Shown here: positions 45,743 to 57,316 of the stretch, in pieces
Layout: the number at the start of each line of letters is the position of its first letter
Numbering within the stretch: position 1 is the first letter of the stretch
Assembly: GCA_008508345.1 (NCBI GenBank)
Contig: QNGE01001325.1
Coordinates: 18,489 to 82,488 of the forward strand
Source of the DNA: Paragonimus westermani
Lineage: Eukaryota > Platyhelminthes > Trematoda > Plagiorchiida > Troglotrematidae
Length of the DNA stretch: 64,000 bases
Direction: 5' to 3'
The notes under the pieces: model-generated
Databases searched by the model: none
Told to the model about the DNA's origin: nothing
Seen by the model: only the letters and a program-made list of their open reading frames with translations
Made by a program: the position numbers and the translations under genes

Positions 45743-48700
45743 GTAGTATTTGTTTATTTGTGTAAATACACACTGAAATATGCAGTGGGGATCTGAAGTA
45801 ACCCAACTGGAGAAGTATCAGCGATTAATAAAAACTTGGAATTGGGGGGCAGACGATGCCGATGTAATTTCCGATAATCTGACCTGCCAATCTTTTTATC
45901 AACCGTATTGACGGAACATATTCTGCAAGCCAACCAGCGTCCACGGAGATAATGAGGGAGGCAGGCGAGGTTAGCTTTGCCGCAAAACACAAAAATGAGT
46001 GTACGCGTTTTACCGGTATTAATCATCACAGTTCATTCAACCAAAGAAAAGCAGATAGTATCTGAATTAAGGTGTATTTTCGACGAAAGTGTTGAAAATA
46101 CGACGGAAGAAAGAGAATGTAAGTATAAATCCTGGAGAAATAGCAGCCGCGAGGAATTATGCAAAATAAAAAACGTACAAAGAACACAATACCTGTAGTG
46201 ACAAGCGATCATGTGGCTTCTCTAAGGATCCCGGCTGCCACCATGTTTTATTGCTTGTCTGTTCTGTACGCATGATTCTGTGTACGCCTGGTATAGAAGG
46301 CATGATATGAACTCAGTGCCACTTTCTTCAGCCGTGCAACTAATTGCACGCAGCGAATGTTTGCTCCTCTTCTAGCGACCCCTCTCTCCCTGCTTTGTTC
46401 AAGGTCGTTTGAGCCGGACCTTTTCCAGCGTTGTTTAACGCACTCGAAGTTTCCGCGCACTTCTCTCTCGGCGTGTTTTTGAGTATCGCCGAGTGTGCTA
46501 TGGTCCACTTCGAGCTTTTCTTCTTTTTTCCCTTGGTTGCTGCCGTTGGTCCCTGATTAGACTAGAACTAACTGCTTATCATATTTCCTAATATTGCTGG
46601 AAATATACGGTTTGTTTCCAAACCCTGAAGCGCTCTTTTAGTTCGATGTCGGGTGGGACTACGTTTCCACTGTTCTTCAGGAAAGTTGTTTCACAGTGTT
46701 AGTGGACGAGGGTCGAACACACACCCACTTGTCCGCTACATACCTCGTGCCAACTCTCATGCATCTATATGTATGTGTTTCAGTCTGTCGAAGCTTGTCG
46801 GACAGGTTTGTCGTCTTATGTTTGTTATGGTGTGAAGTTAGGAATTTGTCAATGTTGTTGGTTTGGTTGTAGAGGTTTGGTTGTAGAAGGCTGATCCTGA
46901 GATTGTCTCTATTTGTCTTTGCCATGTGCGGTAAAAATCATGGTGAGCAGTGTACTATAACTGCGCATAATACACTTGTTTCGATCCGTTTATAATTATC
47001 AGTTTATTTATTAGAATTTTTCTCTGTGCTGTTTGACACTCTCCCAACTTCATTCACACCTGACTGCTTTTGTGAGCTAATCTCCAGTTAACTGGTGACT
47101 GTTTGTGATCTCGTGTTTAGCTACTCCATTTTGATTATTTGTTCATTCGATCAATTCACAGTCAAGGTGAGAGAGCACTTTTGTTTTATTGATTCCAAAG
47201 AGTGTCGCATAAATTCCAATCTGTGCAATCACAATTTCTGACTTTTTGAAAATGAAAGATAGTCACTTTAACTCGGCTGACTGAATAAGCGTTGTTGGTG
47301 TTGTTGACTGCGTGTTACCTAATGATATACACAAGACTGCCATCAGTTACTCAACGGAAATTGAGTTACGCGATTTCAAAGCATGGCCAAATTCGGATTC
47401 TTCGAAATATCCCGTTGTGCACTTTCGTTAAGTAGATGACGTGTCGCTGACGAAAGTCTGAGAGAATCCACTCTGGAGAACTTAATCCATCGATGGCGTC
47501 GCAGCTGTCAACACCGCTGGTTTTTCGTGCTGTAGTCCCGAAACATCTTCCATTCTTTGAAGTTTTTCGACCGGGTCTTCTGTTGTCAAAAATGTGGATG
47601 ATGATGGAAAGTGTGCCTTCTCTCTGTGTTACTCCCGAACCCAACCTCTGGACCGTTAAACATGCCGAATTCTAACAATTTGTTTTTTACCAAAGCGTAT
47701 ACTTCCAGGGATCAGGATAGGATTCAGGTTATCTGTGCTGTTTTTACGCTCGCGGCATGTTTAAGGTTCTAATAGCTACGGAGGAATCTGACCCAGGAAA
47801 AGACCGGTTTCAGAAAGTAGAACTGAAGAATAGAACTCGCACTAACGAAATTTTCCACCTCGTCAGTCCTCAGCACACAGCCGAAACAAGATGAATGGGT
47901 GTTTTCTGAAGAGGGGCACAAACTGCATAGAAAGAGGCTTCAGCTACGACAGAAGTGACCGGATGCCCGTAAAAACCCCAAACAAGAAATCGTTTTGGTA
48001 AATTCAAAGAAAGGCAATAAGTAGGGTGATATACCTGGACACCGAGTGATTGTTCAAGCAGCACTTAATTTGCCCACATCGTCTACCGACGGGCTGGATC
48101 TAGAATAGTCCCGTCTGTAATGCTGCAAACGTGTTTAAATTCCATACTTGCTTTGCAACCGATTCGAATCCAAAAAGGAAGACAGTCGTAAAGACCAGTT
48201 TCCTAGTAATGGGTGCTTAAATACAAGAATATCATTAAAAGCCAATTTGAAGGAAACAGCAACGAATCTTGATATCGGATTCACCAAATAGGCAGGTTCC
48301 GAGATTAGAGGCTCACGTTAATAAGCCAAAATTCAACAGTCTCGTAACGGTGATCAAGCAGTCAGCGAGGTGGAAATAATTCAAGACAGTGAGCGTGATC
48401 ACCGGTCTCCTACAAACTGCATGACAATCGTCACACACCCAACGCAAGCAGCTACCTTAGCAGTAGGTACACCCAAATCACCACTCTAGTCCGGTCAGCT
48501 GGATGATGTTTTCAGGATGGTGGAAGAGTCAATCGATTCATTAATTCTAGGTGTAGGACTGCTTAGCTTAGAGGTCGAACCACTTGAAAACTCCCCATGA
48601 CGCTCTCATGGGTTCCCTCGCAATTTCGGAAGTAATTTTGGAAATAGCCCGGCTGATCACAATGCCGTGGTAGAGAGCAAGAACGCACCGTGTGCTGTTA

Positions 48701-49769
48701 CCAGGATTGACAAGGCATGGGGAAGCACTGAAGATACCCACCAGTCAGTTTGGTCGCCTACACCGGGTCGTCCGGTCTGTGAGGTGTGAAACATTTTGTG
48801 GTCTCAAGGGTTCAGACGCTTAGTCATTTACAAATGGACATGCATTATTACCCTGTTCCAGTTAGGGGGACCTGGGGAATCGAACTGATATGCTAGTTTG
48901 GTTCGGCCAGTTGGAAGCTTGCCCGGAGGTTTACAGGAAAGATGGGCTGATAACAGTGACCTCTAAGGGAAGCCCACGTTTGCCGACTCATTAAATTTCA
49001 CTGAGCCAAAAACGTCTATAATCAGTAGTGATTACAGTCAACAAAATGGGCCAACCGTTTTGAGGTCCTTCACTTTGAGCACTCTGGTTGCACCTCGCGC
49101 CAAGAGTTACATAGGCTATGCCAGCGTGGCGACCATCAGCTGAAATATCCTTCTTGTCCGTTGCTCCTTCTGCAGGGGCGACCACGGTCTTATAAACTGC
49201 ATGAAATTTATTGCTCAGCCTCTGGAACGAAGTCCGAATAGGGTCATACCCGACAGAGGGTGTTCTACTTGTATAAAGACCAACAAGGCCAGGTCATCTA
49301 AGGTCTATACTGAGTGTCCAAGATCTGGTTGTGTTTGGTGTCGCTATAGTGTGGTACAGGACGGTGTGCCACCAAGTGCACCCAAGACACTTGAACACTT
49401 TATGCAACCTCAGCTAATTTGAATGGTGTTAGCTTGAGCCTTGCACCTGTTTGATAAGTGAGCCCAAAGTGCTCGATAGAGGTTTTTGCATTGTGGACGA
49501 GATTTTGCATGCCTCTTCGGTAAGCGAAATAATAGTGCGCAGGCCGGACTTGCCTAGCAATCCCTGTGGACTGATAATTCGCACTGTATATGGTGCTTGT
49601 ATGATGCCATGTAGTCTATTAGCACCTGAGGTTTGATCTGCGGAAGGGGCGAACACCACTCCTGTAAATTCAGCCTTTGGTGGTGACGATTACCGGCTGT
49701 GCAATTCGACAGACCGTCCTTGGTGAAATCGCACCAATCGGCTCACCAAATAGGAATTGAATTCGCGAT
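45743..49769. other. No supported gene
   Basis: Only short frames on both strands. Some of the 48.5-49.7 kb part may be the decayed pol of the element whose integrase tail follows at 49770, but no motif there is convincing. Confidence 0.4.
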
Positions 49770-50225
49770 GACCTCGAACAGCACCGCATGAATTCTTATA
49801 GGGCGCGATGTTCCCGGGGCTCATGGTTTGTTTATCAGTTTGCAGGGGGAACTTTTTGGCGGGATCCTTCACCGCTGGTTCCCTCAGGGTGGCACAACAC
49901 TAGCAAGACAGAATTCGAATCTACCCTACCTGAGGTTGTACGTGATTGTACTTTCGTTTGCTTAAAGAACTGATGTCTCCTTCCGGAACCAAAATTGTCG
50001 ATTGCGGAGAGTATGTGTCACGTCCAGCACACCGCTTGGGACGGGTACGTGCGGTTCAGTCGCCAAGACAGTTGACATGTGCGTTTACACGAGGAATCAG
50101 CTTCCTCTTTCTAGGGATTCATGCTGCAAATAGTTCAAGTAGGCGTATACAAGCACCATATACAGGCCAATTTTTTGTCACGACGGGCCATGTAGCCCCT
50201 CATAATCGAGCGAGATTGTTTTAGT
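49770..50225 (+). pseudogene. Gypsy integrase C-terminal remnant (element G)
   Basis: SPLVPSGWHNTSKTEFESTL with PEVVRD matches the segment after the integrase core (in element E: LVLSGVRNTPRADLHTNPAQ). The later frame has SSSRRIQAPYTGQFFVTTGH, the counterpart of PPYTGPFRVL in E. Two frames and one stop separate them. The rest of the element is not identifiable. Confidence 0.6.
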
Positions 50226-51680
50226 TCACATTTGAGTCCGTTCTTTTGAAGTTGAGTGCTCTCCCTATTTGATCGGAACCTCTGCCCACTCCGGGCAAGG
50301 TGGGCCTGCCCACAAGCACCTCAGATACGAATATGCACTCCTCCCCCTACGGGACGAACAATCAGGTAGACGTCTAGGAAACTACGCTATGAACGCAGAA
50401 CGTGCTGGTATGTTTTGAACAAGAATAGCCTGCCCCATTTTTGTACAGCTATCATGAAGTTGTTAGTAAGCGCGTGACTATTTTGTGTGCTAACATGTTT
50501 GCTTTTCCCACCTGTCTTGTTCACAGGAGTTCACCAACCAAGCTGCAATAGTAACCGGAGAAATAAAATTGACCTATCAGGTTACAATGAGACCAGATCG
50601 CCCACCTACTCGTTGGCTACTACTGGCGGCACTGTGCAGTCAATTGTGGGTCCCGTGAATTCAGCGCAACGAGACAGACACTTCCGAAATGTTACATTCA
50701 ACTTTGGATGGGGTTACACCGCATCCCTTCCTGTTTTCGTGAAACATTTCGCTTTGGATTGCTTGATGTGATAGATATGCACCAAAGGTTGAAGTAACAA
50801 AATAATGGAACCCAGCCAGTTCCTGATTACTTTGGGACATTCCCTTTCATGGACTACCCCCTCCACTATTCCCCTGCCTTTGGAGAGCCGAACCCTTGCC
50901 TATTAAGGGATGTTCACCGGACTTTGCGAGGTTCGGCAGGTTATGCAAGGATCGACGAATAGCAAAATGGAACTTAGAAGATTAGCCCAGAATGTCATAA
51001 GTACTTCACATGAACTCGCTCCTGCTACTGTTTACAAATTTTGGATCTGAATATCCCAAGATCTTGTTCGGGGTTATACAGGGGAACCATAACAGCCATC
51101 ACCACGTAAAGTGTAATCTCTTGAAATTATCCGCTATCTGGTTTACTCGGTCGGCTTTCCTATGTTTTTCACCTTGGGTATCACATAACACGGGTTATCC
51201 GTTATACATTTGGTTTAACTTACATTTAAGTGTGCTGTCCTATCTCCCTCTATCTTGATAAAATTTACCGCCTATTGTCCCGCGACTATCTACACGGAAT
51301 TATGGCGAAAGTCCTCGATATTTCGTCTTCTTCATCCTCAGTCCGCCTCTTTCTGACAAGACCATGACCATAAGGCCAGTGATCACATTATGAAGTGCAA
51401 ATTGATGTAACTAGTCGGCATTTTCATCGAATTCTGGAGATTTTAAGAACTGTTTCCTCAGAAGCATCTAACCAGAATTTTTCTTCCCGAACGGGAATTA
51501 TCTTCTGTCACTATTCCTGTTTTGTTAATGTATATCGACATAGTTGGCCTACTGTATAATTATCAATTATGGTGTGCTTTATGGCTTCACAAAGTGTACA
51601 CTGATCAGTTTCTCATGAGTGTTTCTCACAGATGCGTTGAGAAATATACCATCATCATCTTTATTATTATTATGACATTT
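50226..51680. other. No supported gene
   Basis: A 94-codon frame at 50487-50771 (+) shows no domain. The stretch may contain the 3' end of element G. Confidence 0.4.
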
Positions 51681-51689
51681 GGTCACATA

Positions 51690-51890
51690 TGTCCAGGTGT
51701 GCGCCGTATGACTTCATGGGGAACAAACATATCATTAGATTTTCCCAAAGCTATCGACCCCGTGGAGCACGCTGTTCTACTTGGCAATAAGCCATTCCTC
51801 AACGACTCTCAAAAGTACAGGATACAGTTTATTGAGATTTACTCCGAGGCTTCTTGGAATACGGTGACAAACAGGACTCAGGTAAGCCAC
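51690..51890 (+). pseudogene. LINE reverse transcriptase scrap
   Basis: Within the frame 51522-51944, NISLDFPKAIDPVEHAVLLG has the form of the first RT catalytic motif of non-LTR elements (hydrophobic-Asp-Phe..Ala-hydrophobic-Asp..Glu-His), followed by YRIQFIEIYSEASWNTVTNR, the next helix. Nothing else of the element is visible. Confidence 0.5.
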
Positions 51891-52129
51891 TATGTTGGTT
51901 GTTTCGTCGTATTTCTATTAAGACTTGCTGGGTGCCGGTTCTAAACATTTACAATCAGTTGACTCGCGCTTCCCCTTTTGTCAGAAAAAGTATACCTAAC
52001 ACGACATTAGTCACTAGGCCTAACAATTTCTGGCCCTCACTCTGTTACAGAGCTCCGTAACGTCCAGAGTCACTAGATCACCCTCTCGAAACATTACTGA
52101 TAACGGCTTGATCGGGCTGCAGCCGAGTA

Positions 52130-53400
52130 AGTTTCTAAGCGGGAACCACTGCTTCTATTTGGAAGTGGAGGAGACTGGGATCTGCTGTGACAAATGCAAC
52201 GTTTGATACCTTTCGATGTGCAGCAACCCAGAGGACATTGCTCGCGTGCTGACTGCGGAATACGCGGTTGTGGAGTGGGTATGTTCAGTTTGTATCGCTC
52301 GTATTCTTGGGCGTAGGAGTCCAGACAGTCCTGTCTTAACAGAGTTTCTCTAAGAGGAACGTTCAGGCGTATAATAAGAGAATGACTAATCACCCAGCGG
52401 TGGTGATCATTAGCATGACTAAGCTGTAGGGCGACGTCTCAGGGCATAATGTTCAAGATAAAGCTGGCGGAGCCGGGAAGAAGCCCCGAGGAAATCATGA
52501 AATGGGAAATGGCCAGGCTAGAGGATGAATAAAAACTGGTCCCAAAACAACCGGAAGAAAGTGTAAAGCATGTTCTCTCACTGAGTTGTTAGACAGGTAA
52601 CGAGTAGAGGTGCTGGATGCTTCAACAGTTCTCTACCAAAGGGCTAGCGAACAGGCAGACACTGCATGAGGGCAGACGCTTCGTGAACAAAACCTCGCAC
52701 ACTTGAAATTGGCCGGTGAAGTGGCGACTGGTAGGGGGAATTATGTGGTAATTCATGGGATGCCAGAACTGGTGGTGACAGAGGGCCATCATATAGAGCG
52801 TACCATGCGATAACATGCAGTAAACCTGTTGCTAACCGTACAAATCCTAGAACGTATGGCGACTAAGAGAGTTCCTATGGGAAACTACAAGAAAAGATGT
52901 CTTAAGTGACCACAAACCTACACCTATGTTGGTTGGGTTTGCTAACCATTGATATATAGACAGTTTCCTGTCAGCTTCAAGGACCATGCAAGGCTCTACA
53001 AAAGATGAGATCGTAGCAATCTGAAATAACTCATCCAAGACGAGGAAGGATGCAGCGACTTCAGCGAGACGGCCAACTAGAGTTTCATCCTCGTTCAGGT
53101 TTCACATCCCAAATCAACTGGTTGTGGTGCACGGGGGAATCCTACAGAGCTAGCACATGTTCGTGCTGCCCAGTGGTTTCCCAAAAATTACACAGGAAGA
53201 TTCAGTAGGGACATATAAATCATGGCAGATTGCAGTAGGCGTTGGCCCCGGACATACGGGCTACTGTACAGCGGTTGAACGCCATTACTACAAAAATGGC
53301 GTAGGCGCTCGGATTTAGCACCCGAGGTCGTCTCTTCTCATGGTCTGCAGTTAACGTCAGAGGCATAGGTGAGAGAACATTACTTGTGGCCTGCAATAAC
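52130..53400 (+). pseudogene. LINE-2p ORF1 with PHD-like finger
   Basis: At about 52170-52290 the reading is GICCDKCNV, stop, YLSMCSNPEDIARVLTAEYA, VVEWVCSVC. The Cys-x2-Cys and Trp-x-Cys-x2-Cys pattern is that of a PHD finger; the stop replaces what is normally a Trp and the His ligand is Leu. Later pieces, YVVIHGMPELVVTEGHHIER and VNLLLTVQILERMATKRVP, fit the nucleic-acid-binding part of such ORF1 proteins. Several frames. Confidence 0.65.
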
Positions 53401-53427
53401 GTGTGCGGTGTTGGAAACACGTAGAGA

Positions 53428-53801
53428 AACCCCGAGCTATCAACATAGATGCGGATATTATGGCGGTTTCTGAGTCGTGGCTGAAGCCAAGGGTGAGCAT
53501 TGGAAACCTCTATTTACCTGGAGGCTGTATATACCGGGTGGACCGACGGGATGGAGGAACTAGATGAAAGTCCTTGCTTGCAGTCGTTCGGCATAAAAAA
53601 CGGCGTTCTGATGAGGCATTTATACCGCCCGACGTGCAAATGGCTTTTTGCTCTGTGGAACTGCTGATGGGGTGCTTCTATAGGAGACGATTGGTGACAG
53701 AGTCCACGGAGGATGACCCATTGGCAGCATTGAGTGATCATGCTTGCCGAGCGCAGAAGATCTTCCTTCTCTGTGATTTCAATACACGGGAAGTTGAGTG
53801 A
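53428..53801 (+). pseudogene. LINE-2p AP-like endonuclease
   Basis: INIDADIMAVSESWLKPRVS has the Ser-Glu-Ser/Thr-Trp motif with the metal-binding Glu. GGCIYRVDRRDGGT is the following Tyr-Arg-x-Asp-Arg-x-x-x-Gly-Gly motif. KIFLLCDFNTREVE is the later Gly-Asp-Phe-Asn motif with Gly changed to Cys. Domain order and spacing are normal; one stop breaks it. Confidence 0.8.
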
Positions 53802-54419
53802 ATGGCGGAGCACACATCGAAGGGTTATGTGGTAATTGTGATTCTTAAACCAACACGGTATGCTATTTTGTTTTGCCGCACGAGTAATGGTTTTTTACTT
53901 ATACAGACTACCTTGGGATTTTGTCAGCTAACGTGCTGCGTTATTACTACTGAGTAGAAACCAACTCTGGGTTTGAGCTAAGTACAATGCCAGCTACTAT
54001 TGTGTCTTCCCAACTATCACGAGGTTTTTTGGTGGACCTCTTATAAAATTCCTACAAATGAGGGCCTCGGTTCAACCATCAGATAGAAGCCTGGTCAAGC
54101 AGCTGCTGTGTTAGACCTGGTGATAACTAGGAATCCGGATAAAGAAGACAAACTCGAGGTTTGACCTTCTGTTGGTGGGAGCAATTATGGGGTCATTAGG
54201 CTGACGTCCATGTTAGTGAACGATAAGCCCAATCTTGATGGCTTCGGGGTAATCAACATTGACAAGACGAACAGTTAGGAAAAATTAAAATCCTGCCCGG
54301 CACATGCGCAGGGTAACAGTGTTGAGATGATTTCAGGACAAGCTCGAAACCAGTTTACTGGACTTGGCTATTGGGCTTGCCCTACTTTAGAGAGTTACCT
54401 GTCGTGAGGAGTCACCGTG

Positions 54420-55080
54420 GTGGAGGCACAGAGTAAGCGAATCTTAAATCATAAGGTGTAAGGCTTGGGAGAGGTACAAACGCACAGAAGGACATGAGTG
54501 CCATCTGCAGTGCAGACAGGCGCAGCGCAGAGGCAGCTAGCTTCAGCGGGAGTACCGACTAGCATACGAGGAGGGTCTGGCTGGGCAGTGCAAGCAAAAC
54601 ACAAAGGTGTATTACAATCGCCTCCAGTCCACAGCCTCCTTCCGAGTACCTGTTGGGCGGGCCAGATTTGGACATGGAGAGGACACAGCCACTAATGAGG
54701 AGAAGGCACAAGCTTTGCTCCTGTCTTTCGAGAAGGTGCACATAAGGGGTGGTGGCAAACCACCACACGTTGAGGCCGCGCCTGACTTACCAATGGTGGA
54801 GAGAGTGGTAGTCAGTGCTGGAGAGATGCGAGGTCAGGTGGCTAGCCTAGATGTTACGACGGCAGCCGACGGAGATGAAATTCACCCAGAAAGTCAAAGT
54901 CAAATCTCCTATGTGTCAGCTCGTCTGTTAGCTAGTTTACACAACTGTCGCTTTTTAAAGCCAAAATACCTGTGGCTGGTGTCACACCGACATGCGAATG
55001 AGACCGTGGGGGAGAGGCATAAATAAGATCCCCAAAAAGTCGTTGAGCAACGCGTGACGATAAACCACCACTCCTCAATA
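54420..55080 (+). pseudogene. LINE-2p linker and RT entry
   Basis: The 140-codon frame at 54607-55026 holds TATNEEKAQALLLSFEKVHI and MRGQVASLDVTTAADGDEIH with PESQSQISYVSARLLASLHN, the conserved approach to the RT in CR1-like ORF2. In another frame AGVTPTCE and DRGGEA follow at the place of the basic strand before the RT core. Confidence 0.75.
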
Positions 55081-56229
55081 TACAAAACAAGACTGAGTCG
55101 GGATGCCGCGATACTGCTGAACAAGTCACCGAAGTTAATGAGCTGTAAACCTCAACAGTTCCGACAGATGGATCGTTCCCATGAAAGGAATCAGAATTTG
55201 GTGCCGAGCAGGCTAAAGATGAACTGAAGTCACATAGTAAGGCATTCGTACTCGAAAAGCTCTTCAGAGAAGTCAACAATCTCAAGAAGAGTGGGGGCAA
55301 GCCGTGTTGATTTTGTCAAGGTTTGTCGCAATATTTTGATATTGCTGAGGTTTGCTTGATGTTGAAAGGTGGCCCTACGCTTTACTCCCTTGTCCCAATG
55401 AGGTACATCACTCACGCTTGTTCTTACACAACCTACTTTGACCGTTTCCCTTACCCCTATTTAGTCCAAGCCATGTAAACTTCGGAGTACCGAAATTAGA
55501 CATTTTTCTTCCATATTTTTTCTTGAGTAACTTATGATTCCTGTCATTTCTCGATGCATGAACAGTCGTTTAGCTCTGACCAAACCACTGACCATTTGTT
55601 TGAGTGAGCTCAACCCGTTTTATCGTCCACCATTGTTGATCGGTGCCTGGTTGTCAATTTGTTGAGCGGGCACTTTCTTTCTTTGATTTCTGAGAGATGA
55701 GAGACAATTTTCTTGTACATTAATTCAATTAGTACCGTATTAAATCCAGTTATTATGAGCGCCTTCTCGTTAACCGTTTCGAGGATAGATTCTCTGTCAT
55801 TGAATATTGAGAGGCATTTACTGGACCAACAGATTACGCGTAACTCGGTGTGAAGTTGAATCGTCAGCGAACGATTCAATAAGCCGAGCTCCGAATGAGA
55901 TGGCGCACACACCTTTCAAGCAAAATACAGTAGCCGGTAACTGGCTATTCGCATGGCCACCAAGTGGACGCGATAAAACAAGAACGTCCAGGTTGCGGTC
56001 CAATTATCGGTCAGAAACAGGGGGGTTGAATGTACGAGGATAAAATTTCGGTGGTTAGAATTAGGTCGGATTTTCACATGAATGCACTTCAAAATACCAT
56101 ACCGCTTCAAACTGTAGGCTTGTCGCTCCTTCGTTGTCCATGTCAGAAGTGGTCGAACGGATCCTAAGGGACAAGCTAGTGCAATACGACCCCGACTACA
56201 AACTGGAGGCTGCTCGAGGCATGGATATG
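55081..56229 (+). other. LINE-2p interior, not resolved
   Basis: By position this should hold the fingers of the RT, but no motif is recognisable and the spacing is longer than expected, so there may be an insertion here. Confidence 0.3.
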
Positions 56230-56934
56230 TACGCAAGAATTTTCGTTTCCCAAAATTATTGATTTTCTCAAACCAGGTCTGTCAACCGCTGGGAGAGGGA
56301 GAATATTTGACGGTCTTCTATTTAGACATCAGGAACTTCTTCAGATCCATAACTCATATACATTTGATGCTAACATTGAGTGTTCGATATGTATTTTGGT
56401 GTTTCAGCACGAGCCAAGGCGTTCCTGCAAAATGATAGATTCTGTCTGCAGGTGGAGTGCTCCAATTCACACACCGCACATGCCACTGGCGGCGTCTCAA
56501 AGCGGCAAGCCTTGTGTCCTCTGCCGTTCTTGTTATATATCAGTGGCTTGGCGAGGAGTATCAGTGGTACATGGTAGATGTTAGCGAAAGATGTGAAACT
56601 TGTGGAACGCCTGAGTGAGTCTTTGATGCGACGGGACCTTAGTGAAATTCACCCGCGGACAGTTGACTGGGAGCTCCTGTCAGCCGCTGCAAAATGTAAA
56701 CAACTTATGGGGGTCGAGACTGAGGATCCCCTTAGATGGATAAGAGGGTCAGAGCAACGTGTGTCTATCCATAAAACTACTGAGATAAAGGGCCTGGAAA
56801 TTCAGGCCACTAGATGCTGCAAAGTGCCAGCCCACTGTACGTTCGCAACTCTTAAAGTAAATTGGGTGCACTATCGACTGAAGAACACAGTGGCCCCGAA
56901 GAAAACCAGCATTGGCTTTGAACTTATCTGTTAA
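56230..56934 (+). pseudogene. LINE-2p reverse transcriptase core
   Basis: YLTVFYLDIRNFFRSITHIH is the first catalytic motif, with the usual Phe-Asp lost. ATGGVSKRQALCPLPFLLYI is the degraded form of the Gly-Val-Pro-Gln-Gly-Ser motif. MLAKDVKLVERL (56578) is the catalytic loop, normally Phe-Ala-Asp-Asp, with the first Asp changed to Lys. KCKQLMGVE and KTTEIKGLEIQAT are the thumb entry. The 118-codon frame 56578-56934 covers the last part. Confidence 0.8.
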
Positions 56935-57149
56935 CATGAATATACCGTGATTGCTGAAGATGATTCTAGCACCGCTTTCATCCATTACTTGATCTTTAGT
57001 ATCAAGGAGACTGCCTACATAGTGTTGATGAGAACTTGTTCAGGGATATTCTCGTTGCACATCTAATAGTAAGCTGTAATCCACATACCAAAGATGTCGA
57101 AGTACTGCTGCAAAGAACTTTTTCTTCTCCATTTGTTGCACCGATGTAA

Positions 57150-57316
57150 GATCAGCGGAGTTTACCGGTGCAGGAATCTGGGAATCAGCCGGCTACTGGC
57201 ATCCGGTTCAGTGATCCAAACCGAACTGGACGAACCTGAATTGACCTGGACTGAGCTGAGTCGCGGAACGTTCGAAGATTGCGTTACATTGCTAGGTCAC
57301 GGGTTTGTACTCAGCA
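57150..57316 (+). promoter_or_regulatory. Upstream/5' region of ECM29
   Basis: No TATA box or other core promoter element stands out. A stretch with a loosely repeated 10-base pattern (gaactgg/gacctgg/gagctga) lies at about 57213-57255. tactcag two bases before the start codon could be a cis or trans splice acceptor (see findings). Confidence 0.25.

Larger units (their letters stand above)
52090..56940 (+). mobile_element. CR1-like LINE (LINE-2p), nearly full length, decayed
   Basis: ORF1 with a PHD-like finger, then endonuclease, linker and RT of ORF2 can be followed over 4.8 kb on the plus strand, all with stops and shifts. PHD fingers in ORF1 are known for CR1-type elements. It lies directly upstream of the ECM29 gene start. 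Confidence 0.75.
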
